Assembly: GCF_019039215.1 (NCBI RefSeq)
Contig: NZ_JAHNZZ010000003.1
Coordinates: forward strand, 1 to 64,000
Origin: Bacillus sp. FJAT-29790
GTDB taxonomy: Bacteria; Bacillota; Bacilli; Bacillales; Cytobacillaceae
Length of the DNA: 64,000 bases
Direction of reading: 5' to 3'
Positions 8,204 to 17,297 of this stretch are shown piece after piece. Position 1 is the stretch's first letter. Each line of letters begins with the position of its first letter. The notes under the pieces were generated by a model. That model had not been told where the DNA came from. It did not search any database and worked only from the letters and a program-made list of their open reading frames with translations. The position numbers and the translations under genes were made by a program.

Positions 8204-9118
8204 ATGTTAAAAAAATGGCTAAAGAAAAATAGTGAAGATTTTAAAACTTATAGTTTTTCAAAGGTTGAATTTATAGAAGCTACAAAGATTAGCGATGAAT
8301 TAATGGATTACATTGGAAGTAGTTTATTGGAGGCTTTTAGAGATATAAATCTACTTAAAGATTCCTATAAGGATGAGCCCAAAGAAAGTTTAATTAGATA
8401 TCTTAAAAACTATGCATTTTCAAATATAGAGGAACCAACTAGGGAACAAAACATAAGGAAAAATGTAAGGCAAGGTGATTTTGGAGAAACAATAGCTATG
8501 GAAGTGGTAAGAAAATTTGATAACTTTGATATTCCTATTTACAAAGTAAGATGGAAATTTAATAATAATAGATCTGTTTTTTGTACAGATATGATCTCCC
8601 ATAACATTGGTAATACAATAACTGATTTAAGATACTATGAAATAAAGTCACGTGTAACTATGAAAAAGGAAAAAGTAAAAATAAAAGACGAAGATAAAAG
8701 TCATTATGTTGGAGTTGTTGCTCATCAGAGTCTACTTAAAGATGAACTCTCTCCTAATACAGAATCAATAGCAGACTTCCTGTTTAGATATTCTTATAAC
8801 TTGGCTGTGGAATTTGAAAAACATGGAGTTGATATAGTGGCTCAAGAGTACTATGCAGCCGCTGCAAAATATTGTGATATTGTGAAGCATCCTGAGAAAT
8901 ATAATAGATCCTTTGAAATAATTATTATTGTAGAAAAATCTTTGTACAACGAGGATATATTAAAGGAGTTACATGATTTGCCAATTCAATTAAATCCTCT
9001 TGAAGTGAAGATAATACTAATAGACAATCTTAAAGATCTTTTTGAAAAAAGTTACGAACGTGCTATTGAAATAGCTGTAAAGAAGGTGTTCGAAGTTGAA
9101 GAAAATAGAATTCTATAA
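8204..9118 (+). CDS. Hachiman-like HamA nuclease (DUF1837 type)
   Basis: The 304-residue protein has the layout of a PD-(D/E)xK-type nuclease. It shows Glu95 in QGDFGETIA, Asp129 in FCTDM and an ExK pair, Glu146-Ile-Lys148, in YYEIKSR. HamA of the Hachiman anti-phage system and AbpA of AbpAB are DUF1837 proteins of similar size encoded next to a large helicase. In that system HamA is thought to act as a DNA nuclease controlled by the HamB helicase. The next gene starts 23 bases before this one ends, which fits translational coupling. An AGGGGA site precedes the ATG at 8204. Assignment rests on motifs and context; another restriction-like nuclease family is possible. Confidence 0.6.
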   Translation: MLKKWLKKNSEDFKTYSFSKVEFIEATKISDELMDYIGSSLLEAFRDINLLKDSYKDEPKESLIRYLKNYAFSNIEEPTREQNIRKNVRQGDFGETIAMEVVRKFDNFDIPIYKVRWKFNNNRSVFCTDMISHNIGNTITDLRYYEIKSRVTMKKEKVKIKDEDKSHYVGVVAHQSLLKDELSPNTESIADFLFRYSYNLAVEFEKHGVDIVAQEYYAAAAKYCDIVKHPEKYNRSFEIIIIVEKSLYNEDILKELHDLPIQLNPLEVKIILIDNLKDLFEKSYERAIEIAVKKVFEVEENRIL

Positions 9119-9374
9119 AAAGATCGAGGAAGATATTAAAGATTTATTAAGTGAGAGTGAGTCAGGGAGCTCATTCTTAAAAGATAAAGAGAAGTTAATT
9201 AACAATCGATTAGGAACAAATATTATTATGGAATTTGATGAGACTAGGTTATGGAGAAAGTCTTTATTCTTGTCAACTAACGCAATAATGTTGCTAAATT
9301 ATGATTCTAAAAACACTCTTGCAAATAGGGCAATAAGGGAGTGTGCAGAATCTATGAAAATTTTTATAGATTAA
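9096..9374 (+). CDS. N-terminal part of the HamB-like helicase, in a different frame
   Basis: A TTG start at 9096 with an AAGGTG site opens 92 codons that overlap the upstream nuclease gene. The C-terminal end (TLANRAIRECAESMKIFI) is helical and would run straight into the helical start of the downstream helicase (RLTKELDKEYCGILAALCYD) after a -1 shift near 9358-9372. A GAAAATTTTTATAG run lies at the junction. I infer that the two frames once encoded, or still encode by frameshifting, one protein. As a separate 92-residue product it has no recognisable domain. Confidence 0.55.
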   Translation: MKKIEFYKKIEEDIKDLLSESESGSSFLKDKEKLINNRLGTNIIMEFDETRLWRKSLFLSTNAIMLLNYDSKNTLANRAIRECAESMKIFID

Positions 9375-12300
9375 CAAAAGAGCTTGATAAAGAATATTGT
9401 GGGATTCTAGCGGCTCTTTGTTATGATATAGCAGGATACCAGGCAAATGCTTTATGTTTAATAAGAGAGATTCCAGACTATAAATTATTAGATACAAATA
9501 ATATGCATAGTGATGTTATCCTTACAGACAATTATATTTTGGGAAACATTACAAAACTTTTAAATAAAAAATTATTCTATGCTTACGAAGAAGTAAAATT
9601 TGATACACAAAATGAGACTGATGGTAAAAGGTTATATAATAATGCAATGCATACATTTTATAATGCAGCTCTATACGGTATAGATAATGAATTCCTACCT
9701 ATCATGAATGAGACTTATAATTATTTTTTACAACAAGGTAATACTCATATTTCCCATTTGCTTTTCCTTTTAATGCATAGATTAACAGCATTTAATAAAA
9801 GATCTATATGGAAAAAGCTTGAACAAGAGATCGATGTCAGTAAGCCACAATGGAGAAGTTATCTTAAACTATTAACTACTAACCCTTTTAAAGATAACGA
9901 AGTACAAAGTTCTAAAAATAGAATCTCATTATTTGAATTTTGGATGTCTCAAATTGAAGCAATAGATTCTGGGTATCTATCAAATAATCAAAATTATGTA
10001 ATTCAAATGCCGACTAGTGCAGGGAAAACATTGATAGCAGAGTTAGCCATATTAAATGCACTTGTAAAATATCCTAATAAAAAGTGTATATATGTTGCTC
10101 CTTACAGGGCACTTGCAAATGAAAAAGAACAGGAATTATCAAAAACATTTTCGTTGCTAGGTTATTCTGTCACATCTTTAAATGGTAGTTATGAACTGGA
10201 TGACTTACAAGTAGTTATTATGGACGAAGCAGACGTATTATTAGCTACTCCTGAGAAATTAGATATTCTATTTAGGGTAAGGCCAGAGTTTTTTGACGAA
10301 CTATCCTTAGTCGTTATAGACGAGGGCCATATGATTGGTGACTTTTCTGAACGTTCTGCACTGCTAGAGTTTATATTGATTAAATTAAAGATGAAATTTC
10401 CTTATTTAAATACGCTGTTCATTTCAGCAGTACTGTCCGAACATAGTATATCAGAGCTATCTAGGTGGCTTAGTGGCAAAAGTGATAATGTTATTAGTTC
10501 TCCTATTATTGATGGTGTCTCTTGGGAGCCTACTCGAAGATTTATAAGTAAGTTTTACTGGGAAAACGAAATAGGAAAGTTGGAGTATATTAATCTACCT
10601 TTTAATGTTAATGGAAAAAATACCAAAAATATCCTTTATGTTCATAAGATTGGAAGTAGAAAATTTCCTAAGATGACTAATGGGGGTTATAACAAATCTC
10701 AGACTGCAGCTATAATCTCTTATAATTTATCAAATAGCGGTAGTACACTAATATTTTGTTCAAGACCAGATTGGTCTTACTCAGTTGCTTCTAGCTTATT
10801 TGAATATATAGAGTATTTGGATAGTAAAAATCAATCAATAATATCTTATTTCACATTAAATGAAAAAAGTAGTTCATATAAATTGGCGCTCAGATGGTAT
10901 GGGGATGATTCTATCATAACTAAATGCCTAAAGAGAGGCATAGGAATCCACAATGGGATTATGTTTGAACCAGTAAAAAGAGCTGTTGAAGAGGACTATC
11001 GTAGTGGTGTTTTAAGAGTACTAGTATCTACAAATACAATTGGTCAAGGAATAAATTTCCCAATAAAAAACTTAATAATACATTCTTTAGTGATGAATCA
11101 TACAAAAAAAGATTTTAAAGCTATTTCTGTCAGAGATTTTTGGAACATTATTGGTAGAACAGGCAGAGCAGGGTTAGAAACCGAAGGACAGGTTATCTTT
11201 CTTTCAAATGGTGATAAGGATAACGAAATATTTGAAAAATATATTAAGAAGGAAAACTTAGAGGATATAAAAAGTTATTTTACTGTTCTAATTGAGAAAC
11301 TTGTTTCAAATAGAATAACTCAGGAATATTCGGGTCTTTTAGAAATTGGATCCGAGTCGCATTTAATTAATATACTAGCTGAGGAGTTATTTGAAGAAAA
11401 AGGTTTGGATGAAATAATTAATTTAGTGAGTGACAATAGTTTATTTAAGTTCCAGAGAAATTCAGAAGATGTAAAAGCCCTTGCAACAGAATTCAAGAAT
11501 ATAGCAAGTAACATAAATAGTAGAAAAACAAAGAATGAAATAGTGGCATTTTCAAAAACTGGGTTATCTTTAGCAAGTAATGAAATCATCTTGGAGTACA
11601 TACAGGAGAATATTGATAATTTAAAAGTGATTGTAGAAAAAGATGATTATTTACAGCTTATTAAATTAATCTTTTCCTTTTTAGATGACCATTATTTAAG
11701 AGAAATGAATTCAAACCATACTATGAAGTTTAAAAATTTATCATTTGAAAAAAGCTTTAAGTTTATAGAAGCATGGATCAATGGATGTAAAATAAGTGAC
11801 TTAAAACAGCATTGGGTTGACGCAGATAGTAAATATCGTCCAGGTTCTAATAGAATGGAATTATTTATACAAGAATGTTTATATTTTAGATACCCATGGG
11901 GTATAAGTGCTTTTATCACATTAATATCTTATAGGTTAGAAATGGACTGGGACAATATTCCTAAAAATATTAAAAGCCTATCTATGTTTTTAAGATACGG
12001 GGTAAGTTCTCAAAATGCTTGTATGGCGATGGCGCTTGGAATCAGGGATAGAGGGCTAGCAACAAAGTTATCTGAATCATTCTCATCACAGACAATGAGA
12101 GGGTTTATTTTAGCACTAATTAATTCAACAAAAGAAAGCTTAGAGAGAAAAGAATTCAATTCTCAGGAAATTGGGGAGATTATTCAAATAGGTTTAAAAT
12201 TTAATTTGAAAAAATATTACAACAGAGGTAATAATAGTACATTTGTCTTTGAAGTAAGGGGAATTCGCTTTGATGAGTCTAGAAAATTAACATCAAAAGA

Positions 12301-12547
12301 CATTATTAAATACCAGAATTTAAAATATAAAAGAGAAATAACTAATGAATATGATCCGTTTGCTATTGCTATTTACAATAATGATAAACAGGTTGGGTAT
12401 GTACCTAGAGATGTTGCGAAAATAATTGCAACGGATATTGAATTGAATGATACTGTTTACAACATTAAAGTATTAAATGTTATCCCTTTTGGAAAGAAAT
12501 CAACAGCATGGAATCGAATTAAAGTTATTATGAAGAAAGTGAAATAG
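9341..12547 (+). CDS. Hachiman-like HamB superfamily 2 helicase with C-terminal HIRAN domain
   Basis: The 1068-residue frame has an N-terminal helical region (1-200), a DEAD/DEAH-like motor and a long C-terminal region. Motifs seen are Walker A PTSAGKT (224-230), TPEKL (motif Ib), DEGH (327-330), a motif-III-like SAV and motif VI IGRTGRAG (604-611). The last 100 residues (GIRF ... EYDPFAIAIY ... VGYVPRDVA) match a HIRAN domain, known from HLTF-type helicases to bind DNA ends. The nominal GTG start at 9341 touches AAGGGA, too close to work well, so the true start is probably TTG 9096 through a -1 frame change. With the nuclease before it this resembles Hachiman or AbpAB. HIRAN on such a helicase is notable. 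Confidence 0.65.
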   Translation: MCRIYENFYRLTKELDKEYCGILAALCYDIAGYQANALCLIREIPDYKLLDTNNMHSDVILTDNYILGNITKLLNKKLFYAYEEVKFDTQNETDGKRLYNNAMHTFYNAALYGIDNEFLPIMNETYNYFLQQGNTHISHLLFLLMHRLTAFNKRSIWKKLEQEIDVSKPQWRSYLKLLTTNPFKDNEVQSSKNRISLFEFWMSQIEAIDSGYLSNNQNYVIQMPTSAGKTLIAELAILNALVKYPNKKCIYVAPYRALANEKEQELSKTFSLLGYSVTSLNGSYELDDLQVVIMDEADVLLATPEKLDILFRVRPEFFDELSLVVIDEGHMIGDFSERSALLEFILIKLKMKFPYLNTLFISAVLSEHSISELSRWLSGKSDNVISSPIIDGVSWEPTRRFISKFYWENEIGKLEYINLPFNVNGKNTKNILYVHKIGSRKFPKMTNGGYNKSQTAAIISYNLSNSGSTLIFCSRPDWSYSVASSLFEYIEYLDSKNQSIISYFTLNEKSSSYKLALRWYGDDSIITKCLKRGIGIHNGIMFEPVKRAVEEDYRSGVLRVLVSTNTIGQGINFPIKNLIIHSLVMNHTKKDFKAISVRDFWNIIGRTGRAGLETEGQVIFLSNGDKDNEIFEKYIKKENLEDIKSYFTVLIEKLVSNRITQEYSGLLEIGSESHLINILAEELFEEKGLDEIINLVSDNSLFKFQRNSEDVKALATEFKNIASNINSRKTKNEIVAFSKTGLSLASNEIILEYIQENIDNLKVIVEKDDYLQLIKLIFSFLDDHYLREMNSNHTMKFKNLSFEKSFKFIEAWINGCKISDLKQHWVDADSKYRPGSNRMELFIQECLYFRYPWGISAFITLISYRLEMDWDNIPKNIKSLSMFLRYGVSSQNACMAMALGIRDRGLATKLSESFSSQTMRGFILALINSTKESLERKEFNSQEIGEIIQIGLKFNLKKYYNRGNNSTFVFEVRGIRFDESRKLTSKDIIKYQNLKYKREITNEYDPFAIAIYNNDKQVGYVPRDVAKIIATDIELNDTVYNIKVLNVIPFGKKSTAWNRIKVIMKKVK

Positions 12548-12912
12548 TTTTTTATACGGACTAATAATAAGAATTATTACCTTATCATGTAAGAATTAAA
12601 TCAACCGAGAGTAGTTGTTAAGAAATATTGAATAATAAATAACTTAAGCTTTCCCTATCTTAAAACCGCTTATAACACTGATTATGAGCGTTTTTTACGG
12701 TCAAATATTAACCTTGTAGAATATCTATTATGAGCTGTAGATTTTCCGAAGCAAAAAAATTTAAAAATAACAAACAAAAAACGGAATATTTGTTATTATT
12801 CCCTTTGGGGTATTTTGGTAATGTTGGCACCAAATAGATAATAATTAGCTAATTCAAATTGATAGGTTGAAAATGAATTACTTATTTTAAGAAAGAGGGG
12901 AAAATACCATCA
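12548..12912. other. Gap between the two defence cassettes
   Basis: There is no gene here. The stretch holds the helicase terminator (12668-12697) and a copy of the hairpin arm ATATCTATTATGAGCT (12721-12735). The remaining AT-rich DNA is presumably the Septu promoter region; no promoter stands out. Confidence 0.4.
12668..12697 (+). terminator. Terminator after the helicase (hairpin B)
   Basis: CGCTTATAA and TTATGAGCG form a stem with a six-base loop followed by six T. It resembles hairpins A and C in sequence. Confidence 0.65.
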
Positions 12913-14070
12913 ATGTTAAAAATAAAACAACTATATATTCGGGGAATAAATGGTGTTGATGAGTTGTATCTTAGTTTTAATTCAGGCTTTAATTTTATTA
13001 GTGGTGCTAATGGTGTAGGGAAAACAACGATACTAGATTGCATTGCAAGTTCCTTTAACAGACATTCAAAAAATGTGAGAACAAATGTAAAGCATAATTA
13101 TGGATTTTGGAATATTACAGTAGAAAAAGGCAATTACTCCCATTTTGAAGAATTTATTGTTGATAAATTTGTGGAAAATACAAACAAAAAAAGATTTGAT
13201 AATACTATAAGATCTAAAGAAATTATAAACTTTTCTATCAATAGGACCAGTCACAATAAAATATATTACGGTAATCAGTTTGACTATATACAGAGCTGGT
13301 TTTATAAAAATTATTATGCTGAGAGTAGATTAACAGAAAAACAATATTATAATCTTAAAATTGCTCAAAAATGTTTTACAATGTTAGATCCAAATATATA
13401 TTTTAGCAAAGTAGTAGTGAGAAAAGAAAATGATTCAACTAAAAACAACAGATTTAGATCTGTGCCTACATTTGCCGACATATATGTGGAATCCACTCAT
13501 GGAGAGATTCCGTTAGAATATTTGTCTTCAGGATATAGATCGTGTCTAACTATATTGCTAGGAGTAATTAAACAGACAGAAGTTACGAGCTCAATTAATG
13601 ATATTCACTCTTATGAAGGAGTGATACTAATAGACGAATTAGATTTACATTTACATCCAGAATGGCAGGCAAAACTAATTGACATATTAAGATGGTTAGT
13701 TCCTAACGCACAAATAATAGCAACTACACATAGTCCTCATATAATTCAAGTTGCTAATCCGAATGAAATTATCCCTCTTGGATATACAAATAAAGGGCAA
13801 GTATCAATTAGGAATGTAGCATCTAATGAGTATGGGTTCCAAGGATGGTCTGTTGAAGAAATTTTGATAGATGTAATGGGATTAAGAGACACCCATACTG
13901 AAGTTTACCATGAGACATTAAATGCATTCGATAAATCCTTGTCAAGTTTTGATAGTAGGAATGCTAAGATTTTATATAATCAAATTGATAAAATGCTTCA
14001 TCCAGAAAATCACTTAAGAAAAGTATTGAAAATACAGATGGCATCTTTGGAGAGAATTAATAATGATTAA
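12913..14070 (+). CDS. ptuA: Septu PtuA-type AAA/ABC ATPase
   Basis: The 385-residue ATPase has an SMC/ABC-like head with a reduced insert. Walker A is GANGVGKTT (31-39), the ABC signature-like segment is LSSGYRS (204-210), Walker B is VILIDELD (237-244) and the H-loop His is 273 in ATTHSPH. The order and short length fit PtuA of the Septu defence system, which forms a complex with the HNH nuclease PtuB. The following gene encodes an HNH protein and overlaps it by eight bases, the expected operon structure. It should bind and hydrolyse ATP and gate nuclease activity during phage infection. Other OLD-like or RecF-like ATPases share the motifs, but the HNH partner argues for Septu. A retron-less pair is seen here. 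Confidence 0.8.
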   Translation: MLKIKQLYIRGINGVDELYLSFNSGFNFISGANGVGKTTILDCIASSFNRHSKNVRTNVKHNYGFWNITVEKGNYSHFEEFIVDKFVENTNKKRFDNTIRSKEIINFSINRTSHNKIYYGNQFDYIQSWFYKNYYAESRLTEKQYYNLKIAQKCFTMLDPNIYFSKVVVRKENDSTKNNRFRSVPTFADIYVESTHGEIPLEYLSSGYRSCLTILLGVIKQTEVTSSINDIHSYEGVILIDELDLHLHPEWQAKLIDILRWLVPNAQIIATTHSPHIIQVANPNEIIPLGYTNKGQVSIRNVASNEYGFQGWSVEEILIDVMGLRDTHTEVYHETLNAFDKSLSSFDSRNAKILYNQIDKMLHPENHLRKVLKIQMASLERINND

Positions 14071-14848
14071 AATTAATAAAAAAGAATGTCCTGTAGAACT
14101 AACAGCTGATTTAAAAAGAATATTAACAGAAGAGTTTATTAAAACAGGAAAATCAGTTTGGAAAAAGCAATTTATTGAAAAAGCTCTTTTAGAAAGTTCA
14201 TATAATAAGTGTTGCTACTGTGAATGTAAAATAGATAGAGAGTCAAAATACATGGAAGTTGAACATTTCCACGATAAGAATAGTAACCCACATTTGGTAG
14301 TTGAATGGGAGAATCTTTTACCAAGTTGCAAAAGGTGTAATGGCCATAAGTCTACATATAATACTGTTATCAATCCTTTTATTAATCCTGCAAAGATGAA
14401 TCCCAAAGAACATCTTAGCATTTCTACATATAGATTTTATCCAAAGACATTGGCTGGTAAGAATACAATTGATCAATTAATGTTAAACGATCCAAAAAGA
14501 TTAGTATTACCTAGATTTGAAATTACAGATGCTTTATTAACGCAAATTGATGAGTTATTTGAAAAAGCAGTAGAATATAACGATGGAACACGAAAGACAA
14601 TTCAGAATAAAAATAAAATATTAGGTACTTTAGAAAATTTAATGTGCGAGGGATTGCCAGACTCTGAATACTCTGGAACAGTTGCAACAGAACTAATAAA
14701 GAATGTGAAATTCTTTAGAATAATTCATATAATAAAAATAGAGGGTCTTTGGAATGCTGATTTAGAGAACCTATTACAACAATTGGAAGGAAATGCACTG
14801 GATTTTGATAATAATTCAGCTAAGCAATTCATGGAGAGTGTAACCTAA
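14063..14848 (+). CDS. ptuB: Septu PtuB-type HNH endonuclease
   Basis: The 261-residue protein has an HNH nuclease domain at about 45-100. A zinc-binding CYCEC cluster (51-55) is followed by catalytic His68 in EVEHF, Asn84 in EWENLL, and the second zinc pair C89-x-x-C92 with NGHK, His95 completing the fold. The helical C-terminal half (about 130-261) has no recognisable domain. A GGAGAG site eight bases before ATG 14063 lies inside the ptuA 3' end, so translation is coupled. PtuB supplies DNA cleavage in Septu. No toxin-antitoxin or restriction-modification partner is nearby. Confidence 0.8.
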   Translation: MIKINKKECPVELTADLKRILTEEFIKTGKSVWKKQFIEKALLESSYNKCCYCECKIDRESKYMEVEHFHDKNSNPHLVVEWENLLPSCKRCNGHKSTYNTVINPFINPAKMNPKEHLSISTYRFYPKTLAGKNTIDQLMLNDPKRLVLPRFEITDALLTQIDELFEKAVEYNDGTRKTIQNKNKILGTLENLMCEGLPDSEYSGTVATELIKNVKFFRIIHIIKIEGLWNADLENLLQQLEGNALDFDNNSAKQFMESVT

Positions 14849-14934
14849 TATTAAATGTTTAACAGATTTGAGATTAAATATATTTTACTAAAATGTAAAA
14901 AGTTATATTTCTATAAATAGCTTATTCCTATAAA

Positions 14935-14970
14935 GCCGCTCATAACATCAATTATGGGCGGTTTAATTTT
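14935..14970 (+). terminator. Terminator after the Septu pair (hairpin C)
   Basis: GCCGCTCATAA pairs with TTATGGGCGGT (two G-U pairs), followed by a T-rich tail. It is the third member of the GCTCATAA hairpin set. Confidence 0.6.
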
Positions 14971-15029
14971 TACCCTATATTTATAATGGAAAGAAAAATT
15001 AGATTGGCTATTTTCATTACAAGTGTATG

Positions 15030-15061
15030 TTTAATTTTACCATGGGATAATATGTTATAAT
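15030..15061 (+). promoter_or_regulatory. Extended -10 promoter of the kinase gene
   Basis: TGTTATAAT (15053-15061) is an extended -10 element with a perfect TATAAT. The -35 region (TTTAAT near 15030-15035) is weak. It lies about 38 bp before the kinase start and indicates a separate transcript for that gene. Confidence 0.5.
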
Positions 15062-15098
15062 GGCATTATTAATTATCTTTTAGGGGGTACAAAGGCCA

Positions 15099-17141
15099 AT
15101 GACTATGTCAATAGGTAAATATGAAATCATTGAACCACTAGGACAGGGTACATTTGGTAATACTTTTTTGGTTAGAAAAGATGAAAAAGATTTTGCATTA
15201 AAACTATTTAAAAATGAAATGATACGTTCAAAAAATGATATTAAAAGAATTGAAAGAGAAATAGATGCAATAAAAAAGGTTAATCATCCAAATGTTGTAA
15301 AATACGTTGATGATGGTTTTCATACAGAAGGTTTTAATAAGTTCAGATTTCTGGTGATGGAGTACACGGCTGGCGAACCATTAAGCAATTTTATAGAAAA
15401 AAACAAAAGGTTAACCATTGCACAAACCCAAAGAATCGGTATTCAAATTTTAGAAGGACTTAAAGCAATTCATGATAATGATTTATTTCACAGAGATTTA
15501 AAACCAGATAATATATTTATTACTAGATTAGGTGATGTTAGGATACTTGATTTTGGATTGGTCAAGCTATTAGACGCAAGTACTCTAACCGCAATGGGTG
15601 TACCTATGGGTACTTACGCATATATGGCTCCAGAACAGTTATTAGATAGTAAAAATATTGATTTTAGATCTGATTTATATAGTTTTGGTGCAATCCTTTT
15701 TCATATGATTACAGGGCAAATCGCTTTAGAAATCCATAGTTTGGTAGAAGCACCGTATAAAATACTTAATGAAGTCCCACCTTTTGCTAGTAGCATAAAC
15801 CCTGCTGTGTCCAACAAACTCGATAACATAATATCCACATTATTAGAAAAACAAATCCACCGAAGAAGCTTCACTGTTGACTCACTTTATAATGAATTTC
15901 GAAATCTTGAAGATCGGACTCTTCAAGTTACATCCTCTGATTTAACCTTACGATTCCTTCCTAGATTACTACACAATGAGAGATCCTTAGTAGAAGAATA
16001 CAATAATATGTTTGGAATAGACGGAATTGTTTTCCCAGCTAACTTCTTTCCAAAATACAGTGCTGTATATAACTCAATTAGAGAAAGTGGACGATTTACG
16101 CTTATTGATCCGATTGTTTACCGACTTGCTTATTCAAAGTTCAGTAATACACAATCGCTAGTTAATTTACCATATGTACTTTCCACATTCCATAAAGAAA
16201 AACCGGAGGATTTTGGTAATTTAGCCACTTTTCAAAAGAGAGCCAAAGAAGTATTAGATTGGCAAATTTCTCAAAACCCAAGTGTATTAGTTGCTCCGTT
16301 CCACTTTTATGCAAATGAAAATGATCCATGGGTAGATATTGATACTAAGGTGTTTCATGAATGTAGAAAATATTTAAATGAAATTAAAGATAACCGTCCT
16401 GTATATGCAGGTATTTCCATCCAAATAGAGAGTTTAACTGATGATTTAAGTGCATTACGTTTAGTAAATAAATTTACAAGAACTCAAGCTGATGGTTATA
16501 TACTAATGTTCGATATTAAACTTGATTCATTCAACAGAGCTCACTACTATGCCTTCGGACGTATAATAAGTATGTTAGCTGAGCTTTCAAAACCGATAGT
16601 ATTATCTAGAGTTAATGACTTTGGATTAGGATTAATGGGGTTGGGGGCAACTTCTATATCATCTGGAATTGGTTTTATAGAGGATTTCAAAGAGTCTATT
16701 TTAATTGAGGATGCTCAAGGATTTAACGTCAAACCTAGATACTATATTCCACAACTGTTAACTTCATATAATCAATCCGCTTTAAAAGATGTATTCGAAC
16801 CTGCTATAGGGAAAGAATTACGATGTGACTGCCCTTATTGTCAAGGAAGTACGGACGTAAATTATTTGTTTACATCAAGGGTGACAAAAGGGCATTATTT
16901 ATGGCATAAACAAAAACAGGTTGGTATTCTTAATGAGATGCAACAGGAGGAAAGAATTAGATGGTTTCTTAACAAGGCGGAGAGTGCAAAAGAGTTAGCT
17001 AAATTATTAAAAAAGGCAACTAAAAGTAAGTATATATCATATGAACATTTTAATGTATGGCAAGAAGTAATAAATCAATTAGCACAAGAAAAACAACAAG
17101 CATTTACTGCAACATTAAAATCAGTTGCTCCATTTAAATAA
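15099..17141 (+). CDS. Ser/Thr protein kinase fused to a TGT-like TIM-barrel domain
   Basis: The first 275 residues are a complete Hanks-type kinase: glycine loop GQGTFG (15-20), Lys35, Glu54, HRDLKPDN (131-138), DFG (151-153) and APE (177-179). No transmembrane or PASTA segments follow. The remaining 400 residues look like a tRNA-guanine transglycosylase-type barrel. They contain LGLMGLGATS, similar to the TGT LMGVG motif, and a zinc cluster CDCPYC (576-581) with His603 22 residues later, matching the CxCxxC...H site of TGT/ArcTGT. Start 15099 or 15105 are both possible. Position after Hachiman-like and Septu genes suggests a defence role. A kinase joined to a base-exchange-type domain is unusual; whether the barrel is catalytic cannot be told. 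Confidence 0.7.
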   Translation: MTMSIGKYEIIEPLGQGTFGNTFLVRKDEKDFALKLFKNEMIRSKNDIKRIEREIDAIKKVNHPNVVKYVDDGFHTEGFNKFRFLVMEYTAGEPLSNFIEKNKRLTIAQTQRIGIQILEGLKAIHDNDLFHRDLKPDNIFITRLGDVRILDFGLVKLLDASTLTAMGVPMGTYAYMAPEQLLDSKNIDFRSDLYSFGAILFHMITGQIALEIHSLVEAPYKILNEVPPFASSINPAVSNKLDNIISTLLEKQIHRRSFTVDSLYNEFRNLEDRTLQVTSSDLTLRFLPRLLHNERSLVEEYNNMFGIDGIVFPANFFPKYSAVYNSIRESGRFTLIDPIVYRLAYSKFSNTQSLVNLPYVLSTFHKEKPEDFGNLATFQKRAKEVLDWQISQNPSVLVAPFHFYANENDPWVDIDTKVFHECRKYLNEIKDNRPVYAGISIQIESLTDDLSALRLVNKFTRTQADGYILMFDIKLDSFNRAHYYAFGRIISMLAELSKPIVLSRVNDFGLGLMGLGATSISSGIGFIEDFKESILIEDAQGFNVKPRYYIPQLLTSYNQSALKDVFEPAIGKELRCDCPYCQGSTDVNYLFTSRVTKGHYLWHKQKQVGILNEMQQEERIRWFLNKAESAKELAKLLKKATKSKYISYEHFNVWQEVINQLAQEKQQAFTATLKSVAPFK

Positions 17142-17297
17142 AAATAATAAAAACAACGTAGTTATGAATGTTAGAAAAAAGGAATTAGACCAAGGAGGCA
17201 TTTTTTTCATCTCAGTGTCCTTCCCTTCGAGGAAATAATTAATTTGCATTACTATCTTTTTAAACCCTAATGATTTAGCCTATACTAAAAAAACAGA

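Noticed and set aside
12548-12912. Retron or small RNA partner for the Septu ATPase
   Set aside because: No reverse transcriptase gene and no msr/msd-like inverted repeat pair are present; the hairpin there is a simple terminator.
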